DNA from: CAUZWH01 sp965224275
GTDB taxonomy: Bacteria; Pseudomonadota; Alphaproteobacteria; SHVV01
Assembly (NCBI GenBank): GCA_965224275.1
Contig: CBDCYR010000002.1
Coordinates: 592,329-656,328, forward strand
DNA length: 64,000 bases
Direction: 5' to 3'
The notes under the pieces were generated by a model, which ran no database searches, had not been told where the DNA came from, and saw nothing but the letters and a program-made list of their open reading frames with translations. The position numbers and the translations under genes are program-made. The number at the start of each line of letters is the position of its first letter. The stretch's first letter is position 1. Positions 26,358-35,681 of this stretch are shown here, piece by piece.

Positions 26358-26387
26358 CTTAGGCAGATTCGGCAGAATCTGCCTAAG
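26358..26387 (-). repeat. Right-end hairpin of IS91-like copy C
   Basis: Reverse complement of the hairpins in copies A and B: 13-bp stem, 4-base loop, 7 bp inside the element end. Confidence 0.85.
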
Positions 26388-26650
26388 CTGTTTGAACGAG
26401 GCCGTGGGCCGCGAGTGTAGGTGTCAGCCTATGTGGAAAGTGCGTTGATGCCTGCGCCGGGGCGGGTGGTCACTATCGTTGGGACGCGTGAGACGAGGCT
26501 TCCGACCAGCATTTATATTTTTTCGACAGCTGATTGCCGACGGTAGAGACACTTTTCGTTGGCGATTGCCTTGTGTTCGTAATTGAGCGCACGCCGACCG
26601 GTTCGCCGACGCGATGACGACGTTTGCCGATCCGGATGGGATCCGATGTT

Positions 26651-27898
26651 TCATGGTTTCGCGTCCTGCGCCGGTTGAGCGGGGGGAGGGTCTCGTGAAG
26701 AGAACGGATCGTACCGGCGGGAGATTTCCCGGATTTTCCGCAATTCGCCGCCACAGTGCGGGCAGGGAACGGGCGCGATCCCGGTCTCCAGGCCGCTATT
26801 GCGGTGGTCGTCCTCCTCGCCGTCATGGGTTACGGCTGTATGCGCCTGGAGGCCGTTTACACCCAGCGCCTCGCGCGCGACTTCGAGGGTCTTGGCACGG
26901 CTTCCATTGGCAAGGATTCCGAAGTGGCGGATGCGATGCAGTCCGTTTGGCAGGACATGCAACAGGAACCGGCGGATGAACTCGTCGGCGGTGATGGTGG
27001 CCGTGCCGTAGCGGGGTTTCCTTTGCCCCGGACTGGTCGGCTTGCGGCAACGGAAGGAGATGTTCTGTCCATCGCAGGCGATGATGCGGCTGTCGCCGAT
27101 GGCAATTCTGTGCGTGTATCGGGAGAGATAGCGGAAGACCTGTTCGGCATCGCGAAAGGGTCGTTTGGCGTAGACGATCCAGTTCTTGCCGCGGGCGGCC
27201 ACGAGGGTGGCGTGGAACTCTCCGGGATTGGCGAGATGGGCGATGCCGCCATGAAATTCGATTTTCCCGCGTGCATGGGCGCGGGTGAGCTCCTCAAGGA
27301 AGCGGCGCCGGAACAGGCTGGCGAGGACCTTGACCGGGGCCAGGAAGGTGCCGCTTCCGGTCTTCCATTGGCCGGTTGCGACATCGAAGCCGGCGTTAGG
27401 CACGACGATATGCAGATGCGGATGGAAGCCGAGCTTCTGGTCCCAAGTGTGGAGGACCGCGGTGCCGCCGATACGCAGTCCACCGTGACGGTCGTCCTCG
27501 GCGATGGTGCGCAGGGTCTCGGCGGCGGTGCGAAACAGGATGTTGAACACGACCTTGCGGTTGCAAAAGGCGATCCCGCTGACTTCTTTGGGCAACGAAA
27601 ATACAACGTGGAAGTACGGCACCGGCAGGATATCGGCGGCGCGCGCCTCCAGCCATTGCCTTGCGGCAAGCCCCTGGCAGGACGGGCAGTGGCGGTTGCG
27701 GCACGAGTTGTAGAGCGGATGCTCGCGCCTGCAGCCGTCGCATTGATACATGTGGCCACCGAGTACGGACGTCCGGCAGGACTCGATCGCGGCCATGACC
27801 TTGAGGCGTCCGGCGTCAAGCTGGCCGGCCAGGCGCCGCCGGTAATCTGCGCCGGCGCGGCGGAAAATATCAGCCACGCCGGCGTCTTTGCGCTTCAC
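26651..27898 (-). CDS. IS91 family transposase (copy C)
   Basis: 415-residue HUH transposase, same as copy A including Gly76, but with Ile for Val in DGQNISFRC. HLH metal motif, zinc cysteines and Tyr257/Tyr261 are intact. This substitution separates copy C from the A/B pair, so C is not simply a fresh duplicate of either. Confidence 0.93.
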   Translation of the reverse strand: MKRKDAGVADIFRRAGADYRRRLAGQLDAGRLKVMAAIESCRTSVLGGHMYQCDGCRREHPLYNSCRNRHCPSCQGLAARQWLEARAADILPVPYFHVVFSLPKEVSGIAFCNRKVVFNILFRTAAETLRTIAEDDRHGGLRIGGTAVLHTWDQKLGFHPHLHIVVPNAGFDVATGQWKTGSGTFLAPVKVLASLFRRRFLEELTRAHARGKIEFHGGIAHLANPGEFHATLVAARGKNWIVYAKRPFRDAEQVFRYLSRYTHRIAIGDSRIIACDGQNISFRCRKPTSPGQRKPRYGTATITADEFIRRFLLHVLPNGLHRIRHFGILANGSRAKTLEVAREALGVNGLQAHTAVTHDGEEDDHRNSGLETGIAPVPCPHCGGELRKIREISRRYDPFSSRDPPPAQPAQDAKP

Positions 27899-27904
27899 GG
27901 CGCC

Positions 27905-28780
27905 TCAGGCGTCGATCAGGTCGAAGCCCGAGAGCGGATGGTCGAGGGTCTCGAACATCTTGCCGGTGGCGCGGGCGTAGCCGCGCGTCGTGTCGGCATT
28001 CCGGTGACCCAGGACATCCTGGATGACATCGATGTTGCCGCCACGCTCATGCCAGTGGGTGGCGGCCGAATGCCTCAAGCTATGGAAGGTATGGCAGCCG
28101 TCGACGCCGGCCTTGCGGCAGGCCTTCTTAAAGGCAACACGCAGGGTATCGATCTTGAGAGGCACCTCCGGCGACTCACCGTAGAACAGCCACGTGACCG
28201 GTCGTGGAAAGAGGTTCTTGCAGTAACGCCGCAGGTATTCGACGAGCCCGTCGGGAAGCGGCGCCATGCGCTCGGCGCCGCCCTTGCCGGAACGGATGTG
28301 CAGAAGCCGTTTGTCCGACTTGATGTCGATGAGTTGCACCTCAACAGTTTCCGAGATGCGGAGACCGGCGCCATAGGCAAGAACCGTCGCGGCCCGATAA
28401 CGGAGGTCGGAGATGGCGAGGATCAAGCGCTCGACCTCCTTCTCCGCCATTGACCGGGGCAGTTTGCGGGGCCTCTTGCGGTAACGGAGCCCGTCGACCA
28501 TCTCGGGACGGCGCAGTGTGTCGCGATACAGGAACCTGAGCGCACCGAGGCTTACATTGGTCGTGTTCGGGTCGAGACCGCGCTCGATCCTCGCCAGCAG
28601 CCAGCTGCGGACCTCCTCGGCGTCAAGCCGGTCCGGCGGCTTGTTGTAATGTTTGTTGAGGGTCTCGATCTCGCGCAGATACATGGCCTGTGTGCTATCG
28701 GCCAGACCGGCTATGCCCATCTGTTCCATCATCCGCCCTCGAAGAGGCGATACGTATGTCGTGTCGGTGGTTTTCATCAT
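27905..28780 (-). CDS. Tyrosine recombinase of IS91-like element (copy C)
   Basis: 291-residue recombinase identical by inspection to that of copy A, with the Arg, His-x-x-Arg, His and Tyr catalytic residues. Paired ATG starts at 28780 and 28777 with AGGGAG upstream. It precedes the transposase by 6 bp. Confidence 0.9.
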   Translation of the reverse strand: MMKTTDTTYVSPLRGRMMEQMGIAGLADSTQAMYLREIETLNKHYNKPPDRLDAEEVRSWLLARIERGLDPNTTNVSLGALRFLYRDTLRRPEMVDGLRYRKRPRKLPRSMAEKEVERLILAISDLRYRAATVLAYGAGLRISETVEVQLIDIKSDKRLLHIRSGKGGAERMAPLPDGLVEYLRRYCKNLFPRPVTWLFYGESPEVPLKIDTLRVAFKKACRKAGVDGCHTFHSLRHSAATHWHERGGNIDVIQDVLGHRNADTTRGYARATGKMFETLDHPLSGFDLIDA

Positions 28781-29005
28781 CGATCTCCCTGGCCTGAACG
28801 GCGCTCCACCGGACAATCCGGGGCTGGCCATCAGTGGGGTCGATGCTAACCGTGGGAAACCAGAAAACAGGTAGGCTCTTAGATTGCGGAACCGGCACCC
28901 GGGATCCGACACAAATCCGGCACTCCAACACCCGGAAACAAGCGCTGCACATTAGGAGGAAGGCTCAATGTCTGAAGCAAAAACTGCCGTGGAGCGGCTT
29001 CGTTC

Positions 29006-31023
29006 AATGTCTGCGTCACGGAATTGGTGGTGATAAAGCCGAAACGGCGCAACGGGTTAGTTTGGCCCTTCTTTGGCTTGCGCAGCAGGAGGGTGGCAGC
29101 CTCATCCCAGAAATGCATAACGAAGTCGGCGCCGCCGGGAATTTTCTTACGCGCTTGCCAGCATGCTTCCGCGTAGCCATCACCCAGTTCGGAACGCATG
29201 TCCTTACCGCCGATAAACGGCGGGTTCCCTACGATAAATTCAGCCTCCGGCCATTCGGCGGGACGTGGGTTCTCGTAACGATACATTTCCACTGTCGCAT
29301 CGGGATCGGGAATTTCTTCGCCGGTAATCGGGTGAAGCTTGGTGGTGGACCCGTCCCAGCGGGAGAGCGGCCTGCCCTGCCCGTCGCGCAGCAGTTCTTG
29401 TTTGTCGTAGGCCAGGATCGCGTCTTGCTCACGGATCGTGCCATAGGCGTGCAGGATTGGTTCCGCGATACGGTCTGCCGTGACAGTGCGGAGCTGCCAT
29501 TTTAGGTAGCCTATCCACAGCACGAGGTCAGCGATGGCGACGGCACGTGGGTTGATTTCCAGACCATAGAACTGGTGTGGGCTGACAGTCTCACCCTCCA
29601 TCACGAAACGTGGCGCGTCCTCACCTAAATCGTCTAAGGCATCGAGCACCTCACCTTCCAGCCGCTTCATCAATTCCAACGAGACGTAGAGGAAGTTGCC
29701 GGTGCCGCAGGCGGGGTCCAACACGCGGATGGTGCAGAGCCGATGATGGAAATCCTTGATGGTCTTTAGCGCGCCCTCTCTGTCGTTGTCTCCCTCCAGC
29801 TCATGAGCGCGTGTTAGCATCTCTTCCCAGTCGGCGCGGAGTGGTTCGATAATTGTGGGCACGACCAGCCGTTCGACATAAGCGCGCGGCGTGTAGTGGG
29901 CACCGAGCTTGGCGCGTTCGCGTTTGTCCAGGGCGCGCTCCAATAGGGTGCCGAAGATGGCAGGCTCGACATCGCGCCAGTCGCGCCGGGCAGCGGTCCA
30001 AAGCTCGCGGATGTCTTCCTTCTCCAGCACTATGGCGTTTCGGTTCCTGAACAGCGCACCATTGAAACGCTTGACCGTCGCGTTCAGGTGCGGGGCGTAG
30101 CCGCCTTCATCCATGACCTGCCACAAACTCTCTAGTGCCGGGACGAAATGCTGAGGCGTCTCAACCATCCGACCCAGGAGCTCTTCGAATGCCCGTTCAG
30201 GCAGTAATCCAACATCCTCCGCAAAGATTGTGAACAAGCAGCGCATGAGGAATTCTGATACTTCCTTGGGATCGTTCTTCCCCTCCAGACTACGAGTGAT
30301 GCGGGCAAGGCGCTCGGCGATATCGCGAGTGACCTCGGCGCTGCGTAGGGTAGGATCAAGCGTGTGTGGGTTGGCCCAGATGGCCCGGAGCCGGTCACGA
30401 ATGGTTTGGTCATGCAGGCTGTCGAGCGGAATGGAATAGCTGGCGCGATCGGGGAACTGGACATAGTTCTTCCCCTGACCAGAGAAGTCGGCATAGACCT
30501 CGATGACGTTTGCAACGTCCACGACCAAGATGAAGGGCGGCCACCCATGCTCCTTAGGCAGAGCGCGGGCGTAATCCTCCGCCTGCCGCTTGGCGGCGCG
30601 TATCGCCCTATCCCATCCTCGGGTCCCGCGTGTCGCCATACCGGTCCTAATCTGCCTCGCATCCTCGGGGATCAGGTCCGGCTGCCAAGGATCCCCTTGT
30701 TTCGCCTTGGCCCGTTTGGCGGATTGCTTCGCCTCCATGACGAAGCAATCGCGCTTGTACAAGTCGATCCTGCGCTTGGCTGTGGTGCCGTCGTCGAACT
30801 TGTAGTCGACACGCCGTTCAAAGACGTAGTCATTGAATTCATTCCGTGCCTGCGACGGATCGGGCTGCGGCAGGCCAAGCAAATCGCAGAGTTCATTGGC
30901 GAACATTTGGAAGTTCGCCAATTCCGAGCCGCCAGATTGCTCCCATCGACCAATGAAGGCGTCGATATTGGCACGGACTACGCCGTCGTCCGGCCGTGTC
31001 GGTTGTGCTTCTACCTCACTCAT
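29006..31023 (-). pseudogene. MmeI-like restriction-modification protein, C-terminus removed by IS91-like copy C
   Basis: From ATG 31023 the frame gives 672 native residues and then runs into the insertion element. The N-terminus carries a PD-(D/E)xK-like nuclease pattern (RRIDLYKRDCFVMEAKQ, near residues 88-104). A helical spacer follows, then the N6-adenine methylase domain: GAHYTPRAYVERLV, motif I LDPACGTGNFLY and motif IV GNPPFIGG. The protein stops at GFITTNSVTQT, so the target-recognition domain is gone. MmeI-type enzymes combine both activities with one recognition domain, so the remnant should neither methylate nor cut specifically. An open frame continues upstream to 31365 but is not family-like. 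Confidence 0.87.
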
Positions 31024-31255
31024 GTTGCGAACATAGCGAAAGTAGTGATTAGCGAAACCCTCGAATGCGGCCTGAAACTTCTGAAGCTCGCCCTGAAAAA
31101 CACGACGCTGCCCAAGGCCGTCCCCAATATTCAGACCAATCCAACCGCACCAATTGAGAAGAAGACCATCGGCCCGCATGTCCAGACCGCTTCCCTGTTC
31201 GCCGATGCGATGCCCGTCGAGCGCCGCGAGCGGTTCTCGGCGCCGGAAGGGTAGA

Positions 31256-32050
31256 ATGTACATGCGAATTCCCACCGCCTTCTCGATGATCGTTCTCGCC
31301 GGCCTGCTCGGGGCCTGCGGTGGCGGAAACTCGGAGATCCGCCTCGCGCCGGCGACGATGGACACCTACCTCAACAGCAACGCGGTCTATATCCGCGCCG
31401 GCGGGGAGATCGTCCATGTCCCCTATATCTGCTTCGCGGATATCTGCGACCGGGATACGCGAAGCAGAGTGGTGACCAGCTACACGGCCGAGGACCTGGA
31501 GTTCCTCGGCATCCACCAACCGCCAGAAGATGAGGTCTTGCGACGAAACGGCTTCAACATGGCCCCTTGGGCGAAGGAAGAGCCGGACTATCGCTTCTTC
31601 GGCTTCAGCGCCTGGGGGAAGTTCGTCGCGTTCAACATAGAGATCGCCAAGGTCTTCCCGGAAGATCGGGACCCCTACCAATATACGGAGGCGACCCTGG
31701 GCGGGGTCGGGAACCGGACCAACCCTTCACCTGCGGGCGGAGCGTCCTGGTCCGGCGTCATGCTCGGCATGGACTATGCCGACAGCCACGCGCAGCAGTT
31801 CGTCCAGAGCGATGCCAGGGTGACGGTGGACTTCGAGCAGAGCGAGGTTGATGTGGCCTTCACCGGCATTATCCGGATCGACGGCACGAGCACCTACCCG
31901 GACATCACCCGGACAGCCCTGCCGATGCGGGACGGGCGGTTCGCGAGCCCGAGCATCGACGGCCGGTTCTTCGGCGGCAAACACCAGGAAGTCGGCGGTG
32001 TCTTCGACCGGGACAACATCTTGGGGGCCTTCGGCGCTGCCCGGGACTGA
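31256..32050 (+). CDS. TbpB-like surface lipoprotein
   Basis: A 264-residue lipoprotein. The signal peptide ends in a lipobox (GLLGAC) near residue 21. The C-terminus carries the beta-barrel signature of transferrin-binding-protein-B-like domains: DGRFFGGKHQEVGGVFDRDNILGAFGAARD. Members sit on the outer surface and bind host proteins, heme or metals; many are exported by Slam proteins. ATG 31256 has AAGGG six bases upstream. No receptor or Slam gene is visible nearby, so the ligand is unknown. An upstream open frame ending in TAG at 31252-31254 might be a remnant of a preceding gene. Confidence 0.78.
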   Translation: MYMRIPTAFSMIVLAGLLGACGGGNSEIRLAPATMDTYLNSNAVYIRAGGEIVHVPYICFADICDRDTRSRVVTSYTAEDLEFLGIHQPPEDEVLRRNGFNMAPWAKEEPDYRFFGFSAWGKFVAFNIEIAKVFPEDRDPYQYTEATLGGVGNRTNPSPAGGASWSGVMLGMDYADSHAQQFVQSDARVTVDFEQSEVDVAFTGIIRIDGTSTYPDITRTALPMRDGRFASPSIDGRFFGGKHQEVGGVFDRDNILGAFGAARD

Positions 32051-32414
32051 AAAGTGTCATGATCTGACGCCGGATTCGGGATGGAACTGGGTCCGACAAA
32101 ATGGAAGGACGCACTCCAATCGGGGGTCAATATTGGGGTCTGACTCAATCTCGATGATGGTGGCTTCGGACAGCACGACGAGGCGGATTCTGAGCACATC
32201 CAGATCGGCACATCCCAAAAAATCTGGCGCTGGAAGGCCCCCAGATTGTCGATCTGGCCTCCGTTCGCCGGCATCGGGCGTCCATAAACCGCTGACATCA
32301 TCGAGACCGCGACAGACCCAATATTGAAAGCCGATTGACAGGTAACCGGGTTGGCGCAGCGACCCCCACGAGCTTGCCGTCGCTTTGCCGTTCCGCCAGT
32401 TCCACGATAGCCCG
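32051..32414. other. Gene-free stretch with IS-end-like remnants
   Basis: No convincing gene. Around 32119-32145 there is GGGGGTCAATATTGGGG, resembling the terminal repeats of the IS21 element at 33132 (ATTGACCCCC units), and CCCAATATTG occurs again near 32319. This may be a solo end or relic of a related element beside the integrase gene. Confidence 0.4.
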
Positions 32415-33131
32415 TCACCCTGGACTGTCCGTACCCTGCCGCCCTGGCAGCTTCGCCGTTGCCGAACCGCCCGTCAGGAAATCCTCCGCGATGCTGGCGG
32501 CGACCCGCGCCGCCGAGGCCTTGACCGAATCCCGCGCCAGATGCGCATACCGGGCGGTGGTCTGGATCTGGCTGTGCCCGATCAGCTTGGCGATCACGGG
32601 CAGGCTCTCGCCCAGCGCCAGCGCCCGCGACGCGAAGGAATGCCGGCAGTCGTGAATCCTGACGTTCCCGATCCCCGCGCGCTCCCGCACGATCCGCCAC
32701 GGGTCGTCCAGGTTGGTCATGTGCGTGTCCGGCTTCTGGCCGGGGATTACCCAGGGGTTGCCCGGAACCCGGGGCAGTTCCGCCAGCACCTTCGCCGGCG
32801 GCGGCGACAGCGGCACTGCGCGCGGGCCCGTCTTGCTTTCGCGGAGCCTCAATTCGCAGGCATCGAGGTCGATGTCAGTCCATTGCAGGGACAGGATCTC
32901 GTTCTTGCGGCAGCCGGTCAGCATCAGCAGCCGGATCGCCGCCACGGCATGGACCGACACCCCGCCCTCGGTGGGGGCCTCGCCGAGAACCTCGCCGAGG
33001 CGGCGGAACTCGGTGTCGGTCAGGAACCGCTCGCGCCCGCGCGCCGGGTACTTGCGCACCGACCGGCAAGGGTTGGTGCCGTCGGGGACCATCTCCCAGT
33101 CCGCGGCCATCGCGTACATGCGCGACATCAG
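32415..33131 (-). pseudogene. Tyrosine-type integrase, N-terminus removed by IS21 element
   Basis: About 239 residues of a phage/ICE-type integrase. Catalytic residues are present: Arg in TGCRKNEIL, the HDCRHSFAS box, and Tyr in TTARYAHL. The reading frame meets the IS21 end at 33132 just before SRMYAMAADWE, so the arm-binding and part of the core-binding domain are lost. Its 5' part is not on the other side of the IS21. It may once have been the integrase of the conjugative element further right. Confidence 0.85.
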
Positions 33132-33333
33132 TGTCAATCGGCGTCCAAAATTGACCCCCAATCGGCGTGCAATATTGACCCCCCTGAGCGGCACGGCGGA
33201 GGTTGTCCCGGTAGTCAATAGGGGGGACCCGTGCGGCTTCGTGTAGCGCCTTGCGGTGCGCGGAGCGAAGCCGCGTGGGAGGTCCGGGTTGACCCACCGG
33301 GGCAAGCGGGCCGCAGGCACGGCCTGTGCCGGG

Positions 33334-34062
33334 TCAGCAGCGGTTCTTGAAGCGCCAGCTCTCGTTGCCGGTCTCGATGATCTCGCAATGGTGGGTCAGG
33401 CGGTCGAGCAGGGCTGTGGTCATCTTGGGGTCGTCGAAGACGGACGGCCATTCGCCGAAAGCGAGGTTGGTGGTGACGATGATCGAGGTGCGCTCGTAGA
33501 GCCGGCTCATCAGGTGGAAGAGCAGCTGGCCGCCGGCCTGGGCGAAGGGCAGGTAGCCGAGTTCGTCGAGGATGACGAAGTCGCGTCGGATGAGCTGGTC
33601 TGCGGTGCGGCCCTGGCGTCCGGCACGGAGTTCGGCCTCGAGATGGTTGACCAGGTCGACGACGTTGTAGAAGCGGCCGCGTGCGGCCTTGCGGATGCAG
33701 GCGCGGGCGATGGCGACGGCGAGATGGGTCTTGCCGGTGCCGGTGCCGCCGACCAGCACGATGTTGCGCTTGCCCTCCAGGAAGCCACCTGTGGCGAGTT
33801 CCTGGATCAGGGGCTCGTTGACCGGTGAGGCGGCGAAGTCGAAGTCGGCCAGCTCCTTGGCCGTCGGCAGCCTGGCGGACGCCATCTGGTACTTGATGGA
33901 GCGCGCCTGCTTGTCGGCGACCTCGGTCTGCAGCAGCGTACCGATGATCTGCTGCACCGGATGACGACGCTTGAGCCCGTCGGCGAGGATGTCGTCGTAG
34001 GCGGCGCGCATGCCCGCGAGCTTCAACGCCGTCATCATCGCCAGCACCTCATGACGCTCCAT
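33334..34062 (-). CDS. istB: IS21 helper ATPase IstB
   Basis: 242-residue DnaA/DnaC-like AAA+ ATPase with Walker A GGTGTGKTH, Walker B FVILDELGYLPF and TSIIVTTNLAFGEW. It assists IstA during transposition. Its ATG overlaps the end of istA by 14 bp, the normal arrangement in this family. Confidence 0.95.
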   Translation of the reverse strand: MERHEVLAMMTALKLAGMRAAYDDILADGLKRRHPVQQIIGTLLQTEVADKQARSIKYQMASARLPTAKELADFDFAASPVNEPLIQELATGGFLEGKRNIVLVGGTGTGKTHLAVAIARACIRKAARGRFYNVVDLVNHLEAELRAGRQGRTADQLIRRDFVILDELGYLPFAQAGGQLLFHLMSRLYERTSIIVTTNLAFGEWPSVFDDPKMTTALLDRLTHHCEIIETGNESWRFKNRC

Positions 34063-35572
34063 GACCGGCCTCCCTCAGGCGATCGTAGCGCTGACAGTCG
34101 GCCACCGGCCGGTGGCGAAGCTGCAGGCCCTCGGGCGTCGGGATGGTCGCCGGCGGTGCCGGCTGGCACTGCCGGGCGAGGATGTTGAGCACGACGTCGG
34201 CGCTGCAGGCGCCGAAGTCGAGCGCCTCGGCACAGGCCGCCTCGACCGCCTCCAGCCCGTCCTCCTGAACCGCCGCGAGGATCCTCACGAACTGCCTGTC
34301 ACCGTCGTCGCAACCCGTCAGCCGGGCCCGTATGCGGCCGAGCGCGCCGGGCAGTTGCCAGCCCTTGAAGGGCGCGCCGTTCCTCAGCGCACCAGGCTTC
34401 CGCGTCAGGATCGGCACGTAGTGCCACGGATCGTAGGCGATCTCGCCGCGCCCGAAGCTCCGGGGATGCTCGGCGACGGTCTCGCCGTCCTGGCGGATGA
34501 CGATCCGATCGGCGTAGGCCCGCACGTCGACCGGCCGCCCGACGGCACGGGCGGCGACGCTGTAGTGGTTGTTGTCGAAGCGCACCAGACAGGTCTTGGA
34601 CACCGATACCTCGGTGGCGTGGAAGCCGTCGAAGGGGCCGCGATAGGCCATCAGGAAGGGCCGCTCCTCCTCGAACACCTGCCACACCGTCTTGCCCTCG
34701 ATCGTCGGATGCGGCCGCTTCTTGGCGTCCTCGATGCACCGATCCATCAGCCACGCGTTGATCTCGGCGTAGGAGCGGCCCCGCGGGATGGGCACGAACA
34801 GGCGGCCGCGGACGTCACCCACCTGCCTCTCGACCTGCCCCTTCTCCCAGCCCGCACCCGGAGTGCACGCCACCGGCTCCACCAGATGGTGGGAGCACAG
34901 CTCCAGAAAGCGCCGGTTGTAGGCGCGCTCCTTGCCGACGAAGACCATGCTCACCGCCGTCTTCATGTTGTCGTAGATGCCCCGCCGGCAGACCCCGCCG
35001 AAGAAGTGGAAGGCCCGTTCGTGCGCCTCGAACACCATCTCCTGGCTCTCGCGCGGGAAGATCTGAACCAGCTGCATGCGGCTGTAGCAGAGCCGCATGT
35101 GCGCCGCCTTCACCTTGGTCGTCACACCCGACAGGCGCGCGTACTCGTGGCTCCAGTCGAACTGGTAGGCCTCGCCGGGATCGAAGCTCAGCGGCACAAA
35201 ACCCTGCGACGGCGACAACAGCCGCCACCGCCGACGCCAGGTCCTGGCGTAGCGGCGCACCGCGTCGTAGCCGCCGCCATAGCCCAGAGCCGCAAGATCT
35301 TCATGAATCCGCAGCAGAGACAGCCGATCCCGGCGCGGCTTCTTCTCGTTGGCCTCCAGCTGGCGCTCGAGCTCATCCACCCACGGTCCAAGCTTCGGCA
35401 TCGGCTGGATCTTGCGCTCGTAGCTGTACGAGGTCTCATCGCCCCGCACCACCTTGCGCACCGTGTTCTTCGAAACCCTCAAATCCCGGGCGATCTTCTT
35501 GATCGGAACGCCCCTCACCAGATGATCCCGACGGATCCGCGCAATCGTCTCCACAACCAGCATCTCCCCCAC
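34049..35572 (-). CDS. istA: IS21 transposase IstA
   Basis: 507-residue DDE transposase. The N-terminal helix-turn-helix is VPIKKIARDLRVSKNTVRKVV. The catalytic core has Asp in YQFDWSHEYA and Asp in GIYDNMKTAV, with the Glu likely in AGWEKGQVERQ. The start is GTG or the ATG three codons later. Intact. Confidence 0.94.
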   Translation of the reverse strand: MGEMLVVETIARIRRDHLVRGVPIKKIARDLRVSKNTVRKVVRGDETSYSYERKIQPMPKLGPWVDELERQLEANEKKPRRDRLSLLRIHEDLAALGYGGGYDAVRRYARTWRRRWRLLSPSQGFVPLSFDPGEAYQFDWSHEYARLSGVTTKVKAAHMRLCYSRMQLVQIFPRESQEMVFEAHERAFHFFGGVCRRGIYDNMKTAVSMVFVGKERAYNRRFLELCSHHLVEPVACTPGAGWEKGQVERQVGDVRGRLFVPIPRGRSYAEINAWLMDRCIEDAKKRPHPTIEGKTVWQVFEEERPFLMAYRGPFDGFHATEVSVSKTCLVRFDNNHYSVAARAVGRPVDVRAYADRIVIRQDGETVAEHPRSFGRGEIAYDPWHYVPILTRKPGALRNGAPFKGWQLPGALGRIRARLTGCDDGDRQFVRILAAVQEDGLEAVEAACAEALDFGACSADVVLNILARQCQPAPPATIPTPEGLQLRHRPVADCQRYDRLREAGHGAS

Positions 35573-35681
35573 CTCGTCTGTCCAAACAACAAGGTGTGTT
35601 CAAGAGCACAAAACCAGGGGGGTCAATTTTGGGCGCCGATAACCCCCAATAGGGGGTCAATATTCCACGCCGAACAACAGC

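Larger units (their letters stand above)
26351..29005 (-). mobile_element. IS91-like element, inverted full copy C (2655 bp)
   Basis: The same length as copy A and almost identical, in reverse orientation. The right end (CTTAAG, hairpin at 26358-26387) faces left; the left end GAACG lies at 29001-29005 preceded (on its own strand) by CATT, as in copy A. The flanks do not belong to one gene: the left side is a truncated unknown protein, the right side is a truncated restriction-modification gene. Confidence 0.87.
33132..35679 (-). mobile_element. IS21-family element, copy 1 (2548 bp)
   Basis: Ends are TGTCAATCGGCGT at 33132 and, inverted, TGTTGTTCGGCGT at 35679. Each end has two internal units of TCGGCGTnnAAnATTGACCCCC, the multiple-repeat ends typical of IS21. 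It encodes istA and istB on the minus strand. No target duplication is seen: CATCAG on one side, GCCCGG on the other. The flanking genes (integrase and relaxase-like) are unrelated, indicating deletion or recombination at the element. Confidence 0.88.

Noticed and set aside
30364..31254. 296-residue plus-strand open frame opposite the MmeI-like gene
   Set aside because: Antisense to conserved methylase sequence for most of its length. Only its last 60 or so residues lie outside, and these are too short to assign, though I mention them as a possible remnant before the lipoprotein gene.
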